A stretch of DNA of 64,000 nt from Streptomyces sp. XY006 (GTDB lineage: Bacteria > Actinomycetota > Actinomycetes > Streptomycetales > Streptomycetaceae). The notes beneath the pieces are model-generated. The model was given only the letters and a program-made list of their open reading frames with translations. It did not search any database and had not been told where the DNA came from. Below are positions 30,514 through 39,297 of the stretch, in pieces. Each line of letters opens with the position of its first letter. Position 1 is the first letter of the stretch. The position numbers were made by a program, and so were the translations under genes. Location of the stretch: positions 1 through 64,000 of the forward strand of contig NZ_NOKT01000001.1 of the NCBI RefSeq assembly GCF_002237655.1. Direction: 5' to 3'.

Positions 30514-32181
30514 TCAACGGCGATAGATCGTGATCGAGTGCCCGACACGGTCGACGGGGCGGCTGCCGCCGATCAACTCGGCCAGCCGCCCCGTCGCCTT
30601 CGCGGCGGCGGAGTCCGACACCACCACCAGTCCGCGCACGGCGGCCGGCGGCTCCCGGCGCGGATCGGCGCTCTCGATGCCGTAGAACTCCGGCACTCCG
30701 CTGCCCTTGTAGACGAGCCACACGCGCTCGCCCGCGTACCGCTCCCGCAGCCGGTCCGCGAGCCGGCCCAGGTCCTGCCCCCAGTCCACGTTCGAGTCGT
30801 GCAGCCACTCCCGTGTCCTGCCCGGCCCCCCGAACGCCTCGTTGGAGTACGGCAGATAGAAGGGGTACGCCCGCGCCGAGCTCACCGCCACGGACGCCAC
30901 GAGCACCGCCACCCCCACCGTGACCCACCGCCGCCGGACCGCGGTCACGCACCCCGCCGCCACGGCGAGGAACAGCGGCACGAAGACGACGTACCGGACT
31001 CCCAGGTCGCGCGCCCCCGGCACGGCCGCGGCGAACAGCACGGCCGGAGCGGCCAGCACATAAGGGGCGGCGGGCCGCAGCCGCCGGGACGCGAGCACGG
31101 CCACGACACCCCCGGCCCACAGGGCGAGCGCCCCGAGCGGCGTCTTCACCAGCAGCGCGGCCGGCAGGTAGTACCAGAGCGAACCGTCGTACACGCGGCC
31201 GAACAGAAAGCCCTGCCACGGCCGGTTCTCCAGCCCGAACTGCAGGCGCACACCGTCCCGGTAGGCCTCGGGGAAGGGAAGGAGCCGGACCAGCAGACCC
31301 CGCAGCCCGTGCACCACGGGCACCGGCTGCTCCGGAGCCCAGCGCAGCCGCGGATCGACGGCCAGATACGCCGCCCACACCACGGCGATGGCCGCCAGGG
31401 CCACCAGGCCCGTACCGGCCACCGCCCGCACCGCGCGGCGGCCTCCCGCCACCACCGACAGCGCCGCCAGGGCCATCACCACCGGCACGGCGGGCAGCGC
31501 GCTCATCCGGGTGGCCAGCGCCGCGCCCAGCGCCACCCCCGCGAGCGGCACGTACCACCCGGGCCGCCGGCGGGCCCGCCAGGCCAGCCACGCCGACGTC
31601 AGCACGAACCCGGCGGCCGGCACGTCGAGGGTGGCGAGCGAGCCGTGCGCGACGACGTCGGGCGAGAAGCAGTAGAGCGCCAGCGCGGCCAACCCGGCGG
31701 CCCGTCCCGCCAGTTCGCGGGCGAAGGAGAAGACGACCAGCCCGAACAGCAGGGTCAGCGCGATCACCGGGAGGCGGGCCCACAGCATCAGCCGCCAGGG
31801 GTCGTTGCCCGACTCGTACAGCAGATGCCGGCCCAGCCGGCCCTGGTCCCCGGCGAAGTCCCGGTCCAGGTGCGGCTCCGCGAGGGCCACCCCGGCGCCG
31901 ATCAGCAGTTTGCCGAGCGGTGGATGCTCGGGGTTGTGCCGCAGCCGGTGCTCGTACACGTACTCGGCGGCGGCGCCGACGTACACCGGTTCGTCGATCG
32001 TCGGTGTCTGCCGGACCGCCGTCGTGACCATCGCACCGGCCATCTGCGCGAGCAGTAGCACCACCAGGAGCCGCACCGGCCACCGTCCGCCGAACCACCG
32101 CGCGGCGCGCGGCCGGGGCGCGGCCGGCGCCGGCCGGACGGCGGCGGGGGCGAGCAGGTCCCTCATGGACCCACTGTGCAT
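30514..32181 (-). CDS. GT-C membrane glycosyltransferase (ArnT/PMT, family 39-like)
   Basis: The 555-residue integral membrane protein has about ten to twelve helices and the GT-C catalytic loop after helix 1: TIDEPVYVGAAAEYV (catalytic Asp in IDEP) and later HNPEHPPLGKLL. Such enzymes transfer a sugar from a polyprenyl-phosphate carrier to lipid or protein acceptors outside the membrane. C-terminal segments HDSNVDWGQDLGRLADRL and YKGSGVPEFYGI are typical of actinobacterial members. The start could be 32181 or the ATG five codons later (32166). Its substrate is unknown. It lies 21 bases after the PAP2 phosphatase stop on the same strand, so the two may be co-transcribed. Confidence 0.82.
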   Translation of the reverse strand: MHSGSMRDLLAPAAVRPAPAAPRPRAARWFGGRWPVRLLVVLLLAQMAGAMVTTAVRQTPTIDEPVYVGAAAEYVYEHRLRHNPEHPPLGKLLIGAGVALAEPHLDRDFAGDQGRLGRHLLYESGNDPWRLMLWARLPVIALTLLFGLVVFSFARELAGRAAGLAALALYCFSPDVVAHGSLATLDVPAAGFVLTSAWLAWRARRRPGWYVPLAGVALGAALATRMSALPAVPVVMALAALSVVAGGRRAVRAVAGTGLVALAAIAVVWAAYLAVDPRLRWAPEQPVPVVHGLRGLLVRLLPFPEAYRDGVRLQFGLENRPWQGFLFGRVYDGSLWYYLPAALLVKTPLGALALWAGGVVAVLASRRLRPAAPYVLAAPAVLFAAAVPGARDLGVRYVVFVPLFLAVAAGCVTAVRRRWVTVGVAVLVASVAVSSARAYPFYLPYSNEAFGGPGRTREWLHDSNVDWGQDLGRLADRLRERYAGERVWLVYKGSGVPEFYGIESADPRREPPAAVRGLVVVSDSAAAKATGRLAELIGGSRPVDRVGHSITIYRR

Positions 32182-32202
32182 CAGCCCCCGCCGCGCACCG
32201 CG

Positions 32203-34116
32203 TCACCGCCGCACGAGTCGCACCGACACTCCGTCAGCCGTGTGCACGGGCACGGCCCGCAGCGTGTCCGAGTCCAGCTCGATCCGGTCGAACCGGCCGC
32301 GCAGCCCCGGGGCCGACAGCACCGGAACGGTCGTGCCCGCCACCGGTGGCCGCCCGGCGTCGAGCCGCAGCGCCAGCACACCGCCGTCGAGCAGGACCCG
32401 CCGGCTCACCGTGAGGGCCGGGCCGTGGTCCCCGCGCAGCGTCAACTCCAGCCGCGACGCGCGCTCCTGCACGTACGAGCCGCGCACCCGCAGGACCCGG
32501 TCCGCGCGGAGCGTGCCGCCCGTGACCCGGACGTCCCCCAGGCCCAGTGCCTCGGGGGAGGCGGCCACGAGTGTGCCGGCCTCGACGACCGTCCCGCCCC
32601 GGTAGCGGTTGCGGCCGGTCAGGGTGAGCGTGCCCGTGCCGCGCTTGGCCAGACCGCCGTCGCCCTCGATGTCGTTGCGCCAGCCGTCGGCCGCGTGGAA
32701 GCCCCCGGCCGCCGCGTCCAGCGTGACGGTCACGTCCCGGTCGAAGGCGCCGTAACCGTCCGCCGCGGTGAACAGATCGAGGCGGCCCCACTGCTCGAAG
32801 CCGTCCAGCAGGACGTACCCGGAGGGCAGCCCGGTCGTGCGCAGCACCTCGCGCCGCTGCTCCGCGCTCAGATACGGCAGCCGCGTCTCCAGCAGCACCT
32901 CCGCGCCCTTGGGCACGGTCAGCGGGTCCTTGCGGCCGCGGCGGGGCAGCACGTACGTCATCCGGGGCCCGACCGCGCGGGCGTTGGCCCCGCGGTCGGC
33001 GTACGGGTCGGCGGCGTCGGAGTGCGCGTAGGCGTACAGCGTGTACGCGGTCGTACCGGTCCGCCGCGTGAGGTAGGAGAGGGCCTGGGCGCGGGCCGCC
33101 GTCTTCAGCTCGGCGTTCGCCGGATCAGCCAGGGCTGCCGCGGCCAGGGCGGTGGCCATGATCCGGCCGCCGATGACGTCGACCGTGGAGTGCATGCCCG
33201 CCGTGATCCGGGTGTGGCTCAGCTCGAACGCGCGCGTCACGAGCTCCTGGAAGCGCTCCGGCACCGCGTAGGCGAAGGCGAGAGCGGCGAGGTGGAAGGC
33301 GTTGGTGTGCCCACTGGGGAAGCCTCCGTCCTCCTGCGCGTTCTCCGAGCGCTGGCGCAGCAGTTGCGGGGCGACGACCACCTCCGAGTCGTACACCGGG
33401 TAGCCGAGCGCGTCCCTCCTGCCGGTGTCGACGACCTCGCTGTCCTCGTTCATGCGCCAGGGGCGCGGGTACTGGAAGGCGAACTTGGCCGGGTTGCCCG
33501 AGGCGAACGGGCCGCGCACGGTGTCGACCAGCTCGGCGACCCGGCCCAGGTCCGAGTCGTGGGAGCCGGCGCCGAGCGCCGATCCGGCCGGGGCGTCGGC
33601 GGGCAGGGTGTCGCTGATCTTCCCGGGGGGCGTGCCGTCCGGGGCGCCGGTGACCGACGTGACCGCCTTGGCGCCCTCCCGGTACGGCCCCGCGAGCGGG
33701 CCGAGACCGCCGATCATGGCGTAGCTCTGGTGCTGACGGTCGTAGAGGAAGGCCTCCTTCGCCTGCGCCTCGGTGCGGGACTGCGTGAGACGGGCGCAGT
33801 ATCGCATGTTGGCGCGCAGCACCTCGCGGTCCAGGACGCTTCCGGTGTCCCAGGCGTCCCCGGTCTTCCACACCTCGGCCATCCCGCCCAGGATCCGGAC
33901 GACCGCGTTGGTCTCGGGGGTCTGGTTGGCCACGACGTTCGACCGGTAGTCGTCGACGAACGCGGCGGGGCCGGTGGCCGCCTTCGCGTCCGCGGCGCCC
34001 AGCCACGTGACGAACGCCGGTGCGGCGACGAGCCCGGCCGAGGCGCCCAGGGAGGTCCTGAGGAATCCGCGCCGGTCGACGGCGGTGGCGGTGGTGTGCC
34101 CGGCTGATGACGGCAT
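32203..34116 (-). CDS. Tat-exported PAP2 phosphatase with C-terminal beta-repeat domain
   Basis: The 637-residue protein starts with a twin-arginine signal (DRRGFLRTSLGASAGLVAAP). The catalytic domain has the PAP2/vanadium-haloperoxidase motifs GGFPSGHTNAFH and SHTRITAGMHSTVDVIGG; both key histidines and the upstream Lys/Arg-containing region are recognisable. A second domain from about residue 410 includes an autotransporter-associated-type beta repeat (LTLTGRNRYRGGTVVEAGTL VAASPEALG). Exported PAP2 enzymes of this kind remove phosphates from lipid or other phosphate esters. The beta-strand tail is unusual for this family and may bind substrate or cell wall. It is upstream of the GT-C gene on the same strand. 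Confidence 0.85.
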   Translation of the reverse strand: MPSSAGHTTATAVDRRGFLRTSLGASAGLVAAPAFVTWLGAADAKAATGPAAFVDDYRSNVVANQTPETNAVVRILGGMAEVWKTGDAWDTGSVLDREVLRANMRYCARLTQSRTEAQAKEAFLYDRQHQSYAMIGGLGPLAGPYREGAKAVTSVTGAPDGTPPGKISDTLPADAPAGSALGAGSHDSDLGRVAELVDTVRGPFASGNPAKFAFQYPRPWRMNEDSEVVDTGRRDALGYPVYDSEVVVAPQLLRQRSENAQEDGGFPSGHTNAFHLAALAFAYAVPERFQELVTRAFELSHTRITAGMHSTVDVIGGRIMATALAAAALADPANAELKTAARAQALSYLTRRTGTTAYTLYAYAHSDAADPYADRGANARAVGPRMTYVLPRRGRKDPLTVPKGAEVLLETRLPYLSAEQRREVLRTTGLPSGYVLLDGFEQWGRLDLFTAADGYGAFDRDVTVTLDAAAGGFHAADGWRNDIEGDGGLAKRGTGTLTLTGRNRYRGGTVVEAGTLVAASPEALGLGDVRVTGGTLRADRVLRVRGSYVQERASRLELTLRGDHGPALTVSRRVLLDGGVLALRLDAGRPPVAGTTVPVLSAPGLRGRFDRIELDSDTLRAVPVHTADGVSVRLVRR

Positions 34117-34190
34117 GGTGCGCCTCTCTCGAGTGCTGCGACGGGAGCTCCGGCCGTGCGGCCGGAGGGGCGGTGCGGTGTGCGGCCACG

Positions 34191-34310
34191 GGTGCCTTCG
34201 GCGACTTCAGCGGCACCCGGTGCGGATGGGTGGCTTCGGTGGCACCCGGCTGCGGACGGGCGGCTCGGTGTCACTCGGCTGCGGATGGGTGACTTCGGTG
34301 CCGCCCGGGG
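34191..34310. repeat. Imperfect 29-30-base tandem repeats in the PAP2/BadF intergenic region
   Basis: Three to four degenerate copies (starting near 34191, 34228, 34258 and 34287) share the pattern GGGTGGCTTCGGTGGCACCC followed by GGCTGCGGA. They lie between the start of the PAP2 phosphatase gene and the end of the BadF kinase gene, both leftward, so they may be in the PAP2 promoter region. No gene is evident in this stretch (34117-34404). Confidence 0.6.
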
Positions 34311-34404
34311 CGGCACCGAGCGAAGATCTACGGTCGGGCCGTGACCCCGCGCGGAGGGGCGGGTCACCGGCCGGGGGCGGGACGGTGAACGGCGGCCGCC
34401 CGGC

Positions 34405-35304
34405 TCACAGCAGCGAACGGGCCAGTGCGAGCGCGCCCTGCACCGGCGGCACCCGCAGACGCCGTGCACGGGCGGAGGGCAGGGACTCGGCGAGGGCGGA
34501 GGTGAACGCCTCGAACAGCTCCGGCTGGGCGAGCACCGTGCCGCCCGCCACCACGACGTCGTCCACGGCGACGCCGCGCGCGGCGAGCCGGACGACCAGG
34601 GCGGCCAGCGCCCGGCCGCCGTCGGCGATCACGGCCCGGGCGAGCGGCGAGCCGGCCTCGGCGGCCGCGAACACGACGGGGCAGTGGCGTCCCCACTCGG
34701 CGGAGACGTCCGTGGCGGACTCCAGGGCCGCGCCGAGCGCGGGCACCTCGGCCACGCCGAACGCCGCGACCAGACCGGCCGCCAGCGCGTCGGGCTCCTC
34801 GCCGCGGTCGTGCGCGGCCCAGACGGCCCGCGCGGCCTCCCGGACGAGTCCGGCCGCGCCGCCCTCGTCGCCGAGGACCGCGCCCCAGCCGCCGACCTGC
34901 ACCGGATCGCCGTCGGGGGAACGCCCCACCGCGACCGAACCGGTACCGGCGACCAGGCCGACGCCCCGGTCCAGACCGGCGGCCGGGACGAGCAGCTCGG
35001 CGTCGCCCACGACCAGCGCGGGCACCGGCAGCCGCTCCTGGAGCGCGTCCCGGATGCCCGCGCACTGGCGGGGCGTCTCGCAGGCGTGACCGCCCACGGC
35101 GACCGCGGCCGGGCGGGCGTGCGCGGGCAGGGCGTCACGGACCAGCGCGGCCAGCCAGTCCGCCGCGGCCGGGGCGTCATGAGGGCGCCAGCCGGCACTG
35201 CTGCCGACCCGGTCCACGACGGTCCCGTCGCCCGCGAGGGCGCGCAGCTGTGTCTTGGTGCCGCCCACGTCGATACCGACCGCGTACGGCGTGGAGTCCT
35301 GCAC
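34405..35304 (-). CDS. BadF/BadG-type ATPase, putative N-acetylglucosamine kinase
   Basis: The 299-residue protein belongs to the actin-like ATPase group: PHOSPHATE-1 motif GIDVGGTKTQLRAL, PHOSPHATE-2 GLVAGTGSVAVG with GGWGAVLGDEGGA and the adenosine motif VVVAGGTVLAQP. Members with GDEGGA are often N-acetylglucosamine kinases, so it probably phosphorylates an amino sugar or a similar sugar. It starts at GTG 35304 with GAGAGGCTCC before it. It is divergent from the ROK regulator and shares with it a palindromic TTCGTTAG operator, linking it to the following ABC importer cluster. Confidence 0.85.
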   Translation of the reverse strand: MQDSTPYAVGIDVGGTKTQLRALAGDGTVVDRVGSSAGWRPHDAPAAADWLAALVRDALPAHARPAAVAVGGHACETPRQCAGIRDALQERLPVPALVVGDAELLVPAAGLDRGVGLVAGTGSVAVGRSPDGDPVQVGGWGAVLGDEGGAAGLVREAARAVWAAHDRGEEPDALAAGLVAAFGVAEVPALGAALESATDVSAEWGRHCPVVFAAAEAGSPLARAVIADGGRALAALVVRLAARGVAVDDVVVAGGTVLAQPELFEAFTSALAESLPSARARRLRVPPVQGALALARSLL

Positions 35305-35433
35305 GGAGCCTCTCCCGTCATCGCGCGGTCACGGCGGGCGGCAGGCGAACCACCCGTCGGACCACGGCAGTTGAGGAGGTAGGGAAGCCCCGGGACGGGC
35401 TTCTGCGGGGCACGGCAGGCGAGTACCGTGAAG

Positions 35434-35457
35434 TTCGTTAGGAAGTTAACTAACGAA
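35434..35457. promoter_or_regulatory. Candidate ROK operator TTCGTTAG-n8-CTAACGAA
   Basis: Perfect 8-base arms (35434-35441 and 35450-35457) separated by 8 bases lie between the divergent starts of the BadF kinase and the ROK regulator, in a locally A/T-rich stretch (AAGTTCGTTAGGAAGTTAAC then TAACGAAG). Confidence 0.65.
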
Positions 35458-35544
35458 GTAGGGTGCGTCAAGAGGCACGGAATTCCCGCTGCCGCGCCAC
35501 CCTTGCGGCTGTCCTGCCCGGCCGCAGCACGACCTGGGGAGACC

Positions 35545-36666
35545 ATGCACCTGAGTGAGAGTGCCCGTGTGGTGTTCGACGTACTGGCCGGGACGGGCAC
35601 GGCCACCCGCCCCCAGCTGGCGACCGGTGCGGGCCTTTCCAAACCGACCGTCTCCGCCGCGGTGGCCGAGCTGGAGGCCCTCGGGCTCGCCGCCCACTCC
35701 GGGCGGGCCTCCGGCTCCACCGGCCGCAGCGCCGCCGTCTACCGGCTCGGCCCGGCCGCCGGCGCCGTGCTCGCGGTCGACCTGGGGCCCGCCGAGACCC
35801 GGGTGCGGGCCTGCGCCCTGGACGGCACGCTGCTCGCCGAGGGCACCGGGTCCCGCCGGGAGGCGGCCGGCACGGTCCGCGAGGTCCTCGACGCGCTGCC
35901 CGCCGGGGGCCCGCTGCGGGCCGTCGTCGTCGCGGTCGGCGACGTCCCCACCCGCGACGGGGAGGGCGCGGGGGAGCGCCCCGCGACCGCCAAGGCCGGT
36001 CCCGTCTTCGACGCCATGGCCGTCGCGCTGCCCGAGGGCGTCCCGGTCCACCTGGAGAACAACGTCAACTGCGCCGCCCTCGCCGAACTGCACGAGGGTG
36101 CCGCCGTCGGCCGCGACACCTTCGGCTACCTGCGCATCGGCGTCGGCATCGGCCTCGCCGTCGTCATCGGCGGCCGGGTCCTGCGCGGCGCGAACGGCGC
36201 CGCCGGTGAGGTGGCCCGGCTGCCCTACCCGTGGGACGACGACCGTGCCCCGCGCCACGAGGGACTGGAACAGCGCATGGGCTCGCGCACCCTGCTGCGC
36301 CGGGCCGCGGAGGCCTGGCGGGACGGGGACGGGCCCCGGCCGCGCACCGCGGAGCGGCTGCTCGCCCTCGCCGCGCGGGGGCACGCCACCGCCCGGGCCG
36401 TGGTCGACGCGCACGCCGCCGACGTCGGCCGGCTCGCCGCGGCCGTCGCCGCCGTGCTGGACCCGGGGCTGATCGTGCTGGGCGGCGGCACCGGCGCGGA
36501 CCCGCAGCTCCTGCCCGGTGTGCGGGCCGAGCTGGCCCGGCTGAGCTGGCCCACCGAGGTCGTCAGCAGCGTCGTGGGGGACACCGGCACCGTGGCGGGC
36601 GCGAGCAGGCTGGCCGTGGCCCATGGAATTCAAACCGTGACCGGAGCCGTGCGGACGAGGCATTGA
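35545..36666 (+). CDS. ROK family transcriptional regulator of the second sugar cluster
   Basis: The 373-residue protein has a winged helix-turn-helix (TATRPQLATGAGLSKPTVSAAVAELEALGL, about residues 15-45) and a ROK domain with AVLAVDLGPAETRVRACALD, LENNVNCAALAELHEGA, GYLRIGVGIGLAVVIGG and GAAGEVARLPYP. As in the first ROK protein, no CxCGxxGC zinc loop is visible, although the GEVARLP motif is kept. It probably senses a sugar or phosphosugar and controls the divergent kinase and the downstream ABC operon. ATG 35545 with GGGGAGACC is the best start; a longer frame begins at 35428 inside the operator. Confidence 0.9.
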   Translation: MHLSESARVVFDVLAGTGTATRPQLATGAGLSKPTVSAAVAELEALGLAAHSGRASGSTGRSAAVYRLGPAAGAVLAVDLGPAETRVRACALDGTLLAEGTGSRREAAGTVREVLDALPAGGPLRAVVVAVGDVPTRDGEGAGERPATAKAGPVFDAMAVALPEGVPVHLENNVNCAALAELHEGAAVGRDTFGYLRIGVGIGLAVVIGGRVLRGANGAAGEVARLPYPWDDDRAPRHEGLEQRMGSRTLLRRAAEAWRDGDGPRPRTAERLLALAARGHATARAVVDAHAADVGRLAAAVAAVLDPGLIVLGGGTGADPQLLPGVRAELARLSWPTEVVSSVVGDTGTVAGASRLAVAHGIQTVTGAVRTRH

Positions 36667-36698
36667 CGGCTGCGCCATCGGTCTGCCAATGTCCGGAC

Positions 36699-36706
36699 AA
36701 GCGCTT
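36699..36706. promoter_or_regulatory. AAGCGCTT palindrome upstream of the ABC sugar operon
   Basis: GGACAAGCGCTTTCTAAG (36695-36712) contains AAGCGCTT, the core of LacI-family operators. It lies about 240 bases upstream of the binding-protein start in the 279-base gap after the ROK gene, which holds no other gene. A similar core occurs at 60491. Statistical support is weak for so short a site. Confidence 0.35.
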
Positions 36707-36945
36707 TCTAAGTCGGCCGGGACGCCGACTCCGGGTAAGCCTCCCGCTCGTACGCGAAGTACGGCAGCCGCACCAGGGCGTGCTTGTGCGGCGCCGGCCG
36801 ACATGGCCGGGGACCCCACCCGTGAAGGCGACGCGGCCGGGCGAGGCCGCGCCCCGGGAAGCGACATTCGACATCTCCTGCACAATGCACCCGTGCCGCC
36901 TCGGCTGGCGCCGTGCTTCCTCCGCTACGAGAAAAGGGATCGAAG

Positions 36946-38274
36946 ATGATCAGTGTGGGTGTGCGGCGCTCCCGCCGGCTCGGCCGCGGCGGCATACGCC
37001 GCCTCGTTCCGCTCGCCGCCGTGGCCACGGCGGGTGCCCTGGTGCTCTCCGCCTGCGGGTCGGGGTCCGGCTCGGGCGGCAGCGAGAAGTCGCTGACGTT
37101 CTGGATCTCCACGGTCCCGGGGCAGGACGCGGGCTGGAAGAAGATGGTGGCGCAGTACAAGAAGGAAGCCGGCGTCTCCGTCAAGCTCGTCAACATCCCC
37201 TACGACGGATACCCGGCGAAGCTGCACAACGCCGCGCAGGCGAACTCGCTGCCCGACGTGGCGGCCGTGCCGGCCCTGGATCCGATCTGGGCGAACAAGC
37301 TGATCGACCTCAGCTCCATCGCCGACAACAAGAGCTACAACATCAACAAGAACTTCATCGCCAAGGACTCGTCCGGGAAGGTGCTGTCCATCCCCTCGGA
37401 CATCACCGCGTCCGGCCTGTACATCAACAAGTCGCTGTTCGAGAAGGCCGGCGTCGACTACCCGACCTCGCCCGAGAAGACCTGGACCTGGACCGACTTC
37501 ATCAAGGCCGCCGACAAGGTCCGGGACAAGACCGGCGCCAAGTACTCCCTCACCTTCGACCAGTCGCCCTCCCGGCTGCGCGCCATGGTGTACGAGCTCG
37601 GCGGCAGGTACGTCCACGCCGACTCCTCGGGCAAGTTCTCGGTGGACGCCGCGACCCGGAAGGCCGTGAAGCGCTTCGTCGGGCTGAACGACGACAAGAC
37701 CATGCCGAAGTCGGTGTGGACCAGCGGCGCCGACCCGTCCGCCATGTTCCAGAGCGGTGACGTGGTCGCCTACTGGTCCGGCGTGTGGCAGGTGCCCGCC
37801 TTCGCCGAGAGCATCAAGAAGTTCGAGTGGGCGAGCGTCCCGACCCCCGCCGAGCCGGTGCAGGCCAGTGACGTCAACAGCGGCGGCATGATGGTCGGCT
37901 TCGACAACAACGAGGCCGCGGCCGGCGCCGCGAAGAAGTTCATGTCCTGGCTGTACGAGCCGGACCACTACCGCGCGCTGTGCGAGGCCTCCGGGTTCCT
38001 GCCCGTCGAGAGCGGCCTGAACCCGAAGTACCCCTTCACCTCCGAGGCGGCCCAGGCGGCGTTCAAGCTCTACAACGAGTCGATCCCGCTGTACGAGCCG
38101 ATCTCGGGCTACTTCAACACCGCGCAGACGAACTGGGTGCTGAAGGGCAAGAGCCTCACCGAGGACCCGACCAAGACGGAGCTCGGCAAGGCGATCAACG
38201 GCCAGCAGTCGGTCGACAAGGCCCTGGACAACATCGTGGCCGGTTACAACCAGCAGGTCGGCGGCGGATCCTGA
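36946..38274 (+). CDS. Carbohydrate ABC transporter substrate-binding lipoprotein
   Basis: The 442-residue protein has a lipoprotein signal (VPLAAVATAGALVLSACGSG, Cys near 37) and an extracellular sugar-binding fold: SLTFWISTVPGQDAGWKKMV, NAAQANSLPDVAAVPAL, MFQSGDVVAYWSGVWQVPAF, typical of CUT1 oligosaccharide-binding proteins. ATG 36946 is preceded by AAAAGGGATCGAAG. A strong hairpin separates it from the two permease genes, so the binding protein is likely made in excess over the channel. The neighbours (ROK, BadF kinase, heparinase-like protein) suggest an amino sugar or acidic glycan fragment as ligand. Confidence 0.93.
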   Translation: MISVGVRRSRRLGRGGIRRLVPLAAVATAGALVLSACGSGSGSGGSEKSLTFWISTVPGQDAGWKKMVAQYKKEAGVSVKLVNIPYDGYPAKLHNAAQANSLPDVAAVPALDPIWANKLIDLSSIADNKSYNINKNFIAKDSSGKVLSIPSDITASGLYINKSLFEKAGVDYPTSPEKTWTWTDFIKAADKVRDKTGAKYSLTFDQSPSRLRAMVYELGGRYVHADSSGKFSVDAATRKAVKRFVGLNDDKTMPKSVWTSGADPSAMFQSGDVVAYWSGVWQVPAFAESIKKFEWASVPTPAEPVQASDVNSGGMMVGFDNNEAAAGAAKKFMSWLYEPDHYRALCEASGFLPVESGLNPKYPFTSEAAQAAFKLYNESIPLYEPISGYFNTAQTNWVLKGKSLTEDPTKTELGKAINGQQSVDKALDNIVAGYNQQVGGGS

Positions 38275-38278
38275 GCCG

Positions 38279-38317
38279 GGGGCCGGGCGGCGGGCCGAGC
38301 CCCGGCCGCCCGGCCCC
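38279..38317 (+). terminator. Strong hairpin between binding-protein and permease genes
   Basis: A perfect 13-base-pair stem (GGGGCCGGGCGGC at 38279-38291 and GCCGCCCGGCCCC at 38305-38317) sits right after the binding-protein stop, with outer arms TGAGCCGGG (38272-38280) and CCCGGCTCA (38332-38340) offering an alternative longer pairing. It probably acts as a partial terminator or 3' stabiliser that lowers permease expression. Confidence 0.65.
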
Positions 38318-38385
38318 GAGCGCCACCGCCGCCCGGCTCACGGCGTGAGCCACCGCAACCCTTCCACCAGCACGGAGTCAGGAAG

Positions 38386-39297
38386 ATGACCAAACGCGCC
38401 CCGGACGTGTCCGTGAGCCCGCCCAGGAGACGCAGTCGCCACACCCTCGCGCCGCTCGTCCTCATCGCGGCCAACGTCGTGCTCTTCGCGCTGTTCTTCG
38501 TCTGGCCCGCGGTGATCGGGCTCGTCTACAGCTTCACGAACTACACGGGCGTGGGGGCGTTCCAGTTCGTCGGACTGGACAACTACGGCAACCTGTTCGG
38601 GGACTCCACCTTCTACGACGCGGTGACCCGGACGCTGCTGTACACCGTGCTGTTCGTCCCGCTGAACTTCGTGTTCTCGCTGCTCATCGCCAACCTGCTG
38701 GTGAGCAGGAACGCCAAGGGCGTGTCGGTGGCGCGGGTCTTCTTCTTCATCCCGTGGCTGCTGTCGCCGATCGTCGTCGGTGTGCTGTGGCGATGGCTGT
38801 TCGGTGAGAACTTCGGACTGGTCAACTACCTCATCGAGAAGGTGGGCGGCAGTGCCGTTCCCTGGCAGTCGAACGCGGACCTGTCGCTGCTGGTGGTGGT
38901 CGTGGCGGCGTCCTGGGCCTGGACCGGCTTCTCCATGCTGCTGTTCATCGCGGCGATCAAGAACGTGCCGGTGTCGTACTACGAGGCGGCCGCGCTCGAC
39001 GGCGCCGGTCCGTGGCGCCAGTTCGTGAGCATCACCCTGCCGAGCATCGCGCCCACGTCCTTCATCGTCATCCTGCTCAACACGATCCACGCGATGAAGG
39101 AGTATCCGCTGTTCGCCTCCCTCAACAACGGCGGACCCGGAACGTCGAACAACCTGCTGGTGCAGTACATCTACCAGACCGGCTTCAAGTCGGGGCAGAT
39201 CGGCTACGCGAGCGCCGCGTCGTTCGTGCTCATGCTCATCCTGATGGCCGTCGCGGTCGTGCAGCTGATCGTCAACCGGCGGGTGGAGAACCGATGA
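38386..39297 (+). CDS. Carbohydrate ABC transporter permease, MalF type
   Basis: The 303-residue protein has six membrane helices beginning LAPLVLIAANVVLFALFFVW and the EAA loop YEAAALDGAGPWRQFVSITLPSIA. It forms the import channel with the next permease. ATG 38386 follows CAGGAAG. Its stop codon overlaps the start of the next gene (ATGA), so translation is coupled. Confidence 0.93.
   Translation: MTKRAPDVSVSPPRRRSRHTLAPLVLIAANVVLFALFFVWPAVIGLVYSFTNYTGVGAFQFVGLDNYGNLFGDSTFYDAVTRTLLYTVLFVPLNFVFSLLIANLLVSRNAKGVSVARVFFFIPWLLSPIVVGVLWRWLFGENFGLVNYLIEKVGGSAVPWQSNADLSLLVVVVAASWAWTGFSMLLFIAAIKNVPVSYYEAAALDGAGPWRQFVSITLPSIAPTSFIVILLNTIHAMKEYPLFASLNNGGPGTSNNLLVQYIYQTGFKSGQIGYASAASFVLMLILMAVAVVQLIVNRRVENR

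Noticed and set aside
34191..34310. A CRISPR-like array in the PAP2/BadF gap
   Set aside because: The units are degenerate and contiguous without unique spacers, and no cas genes are present in the window.
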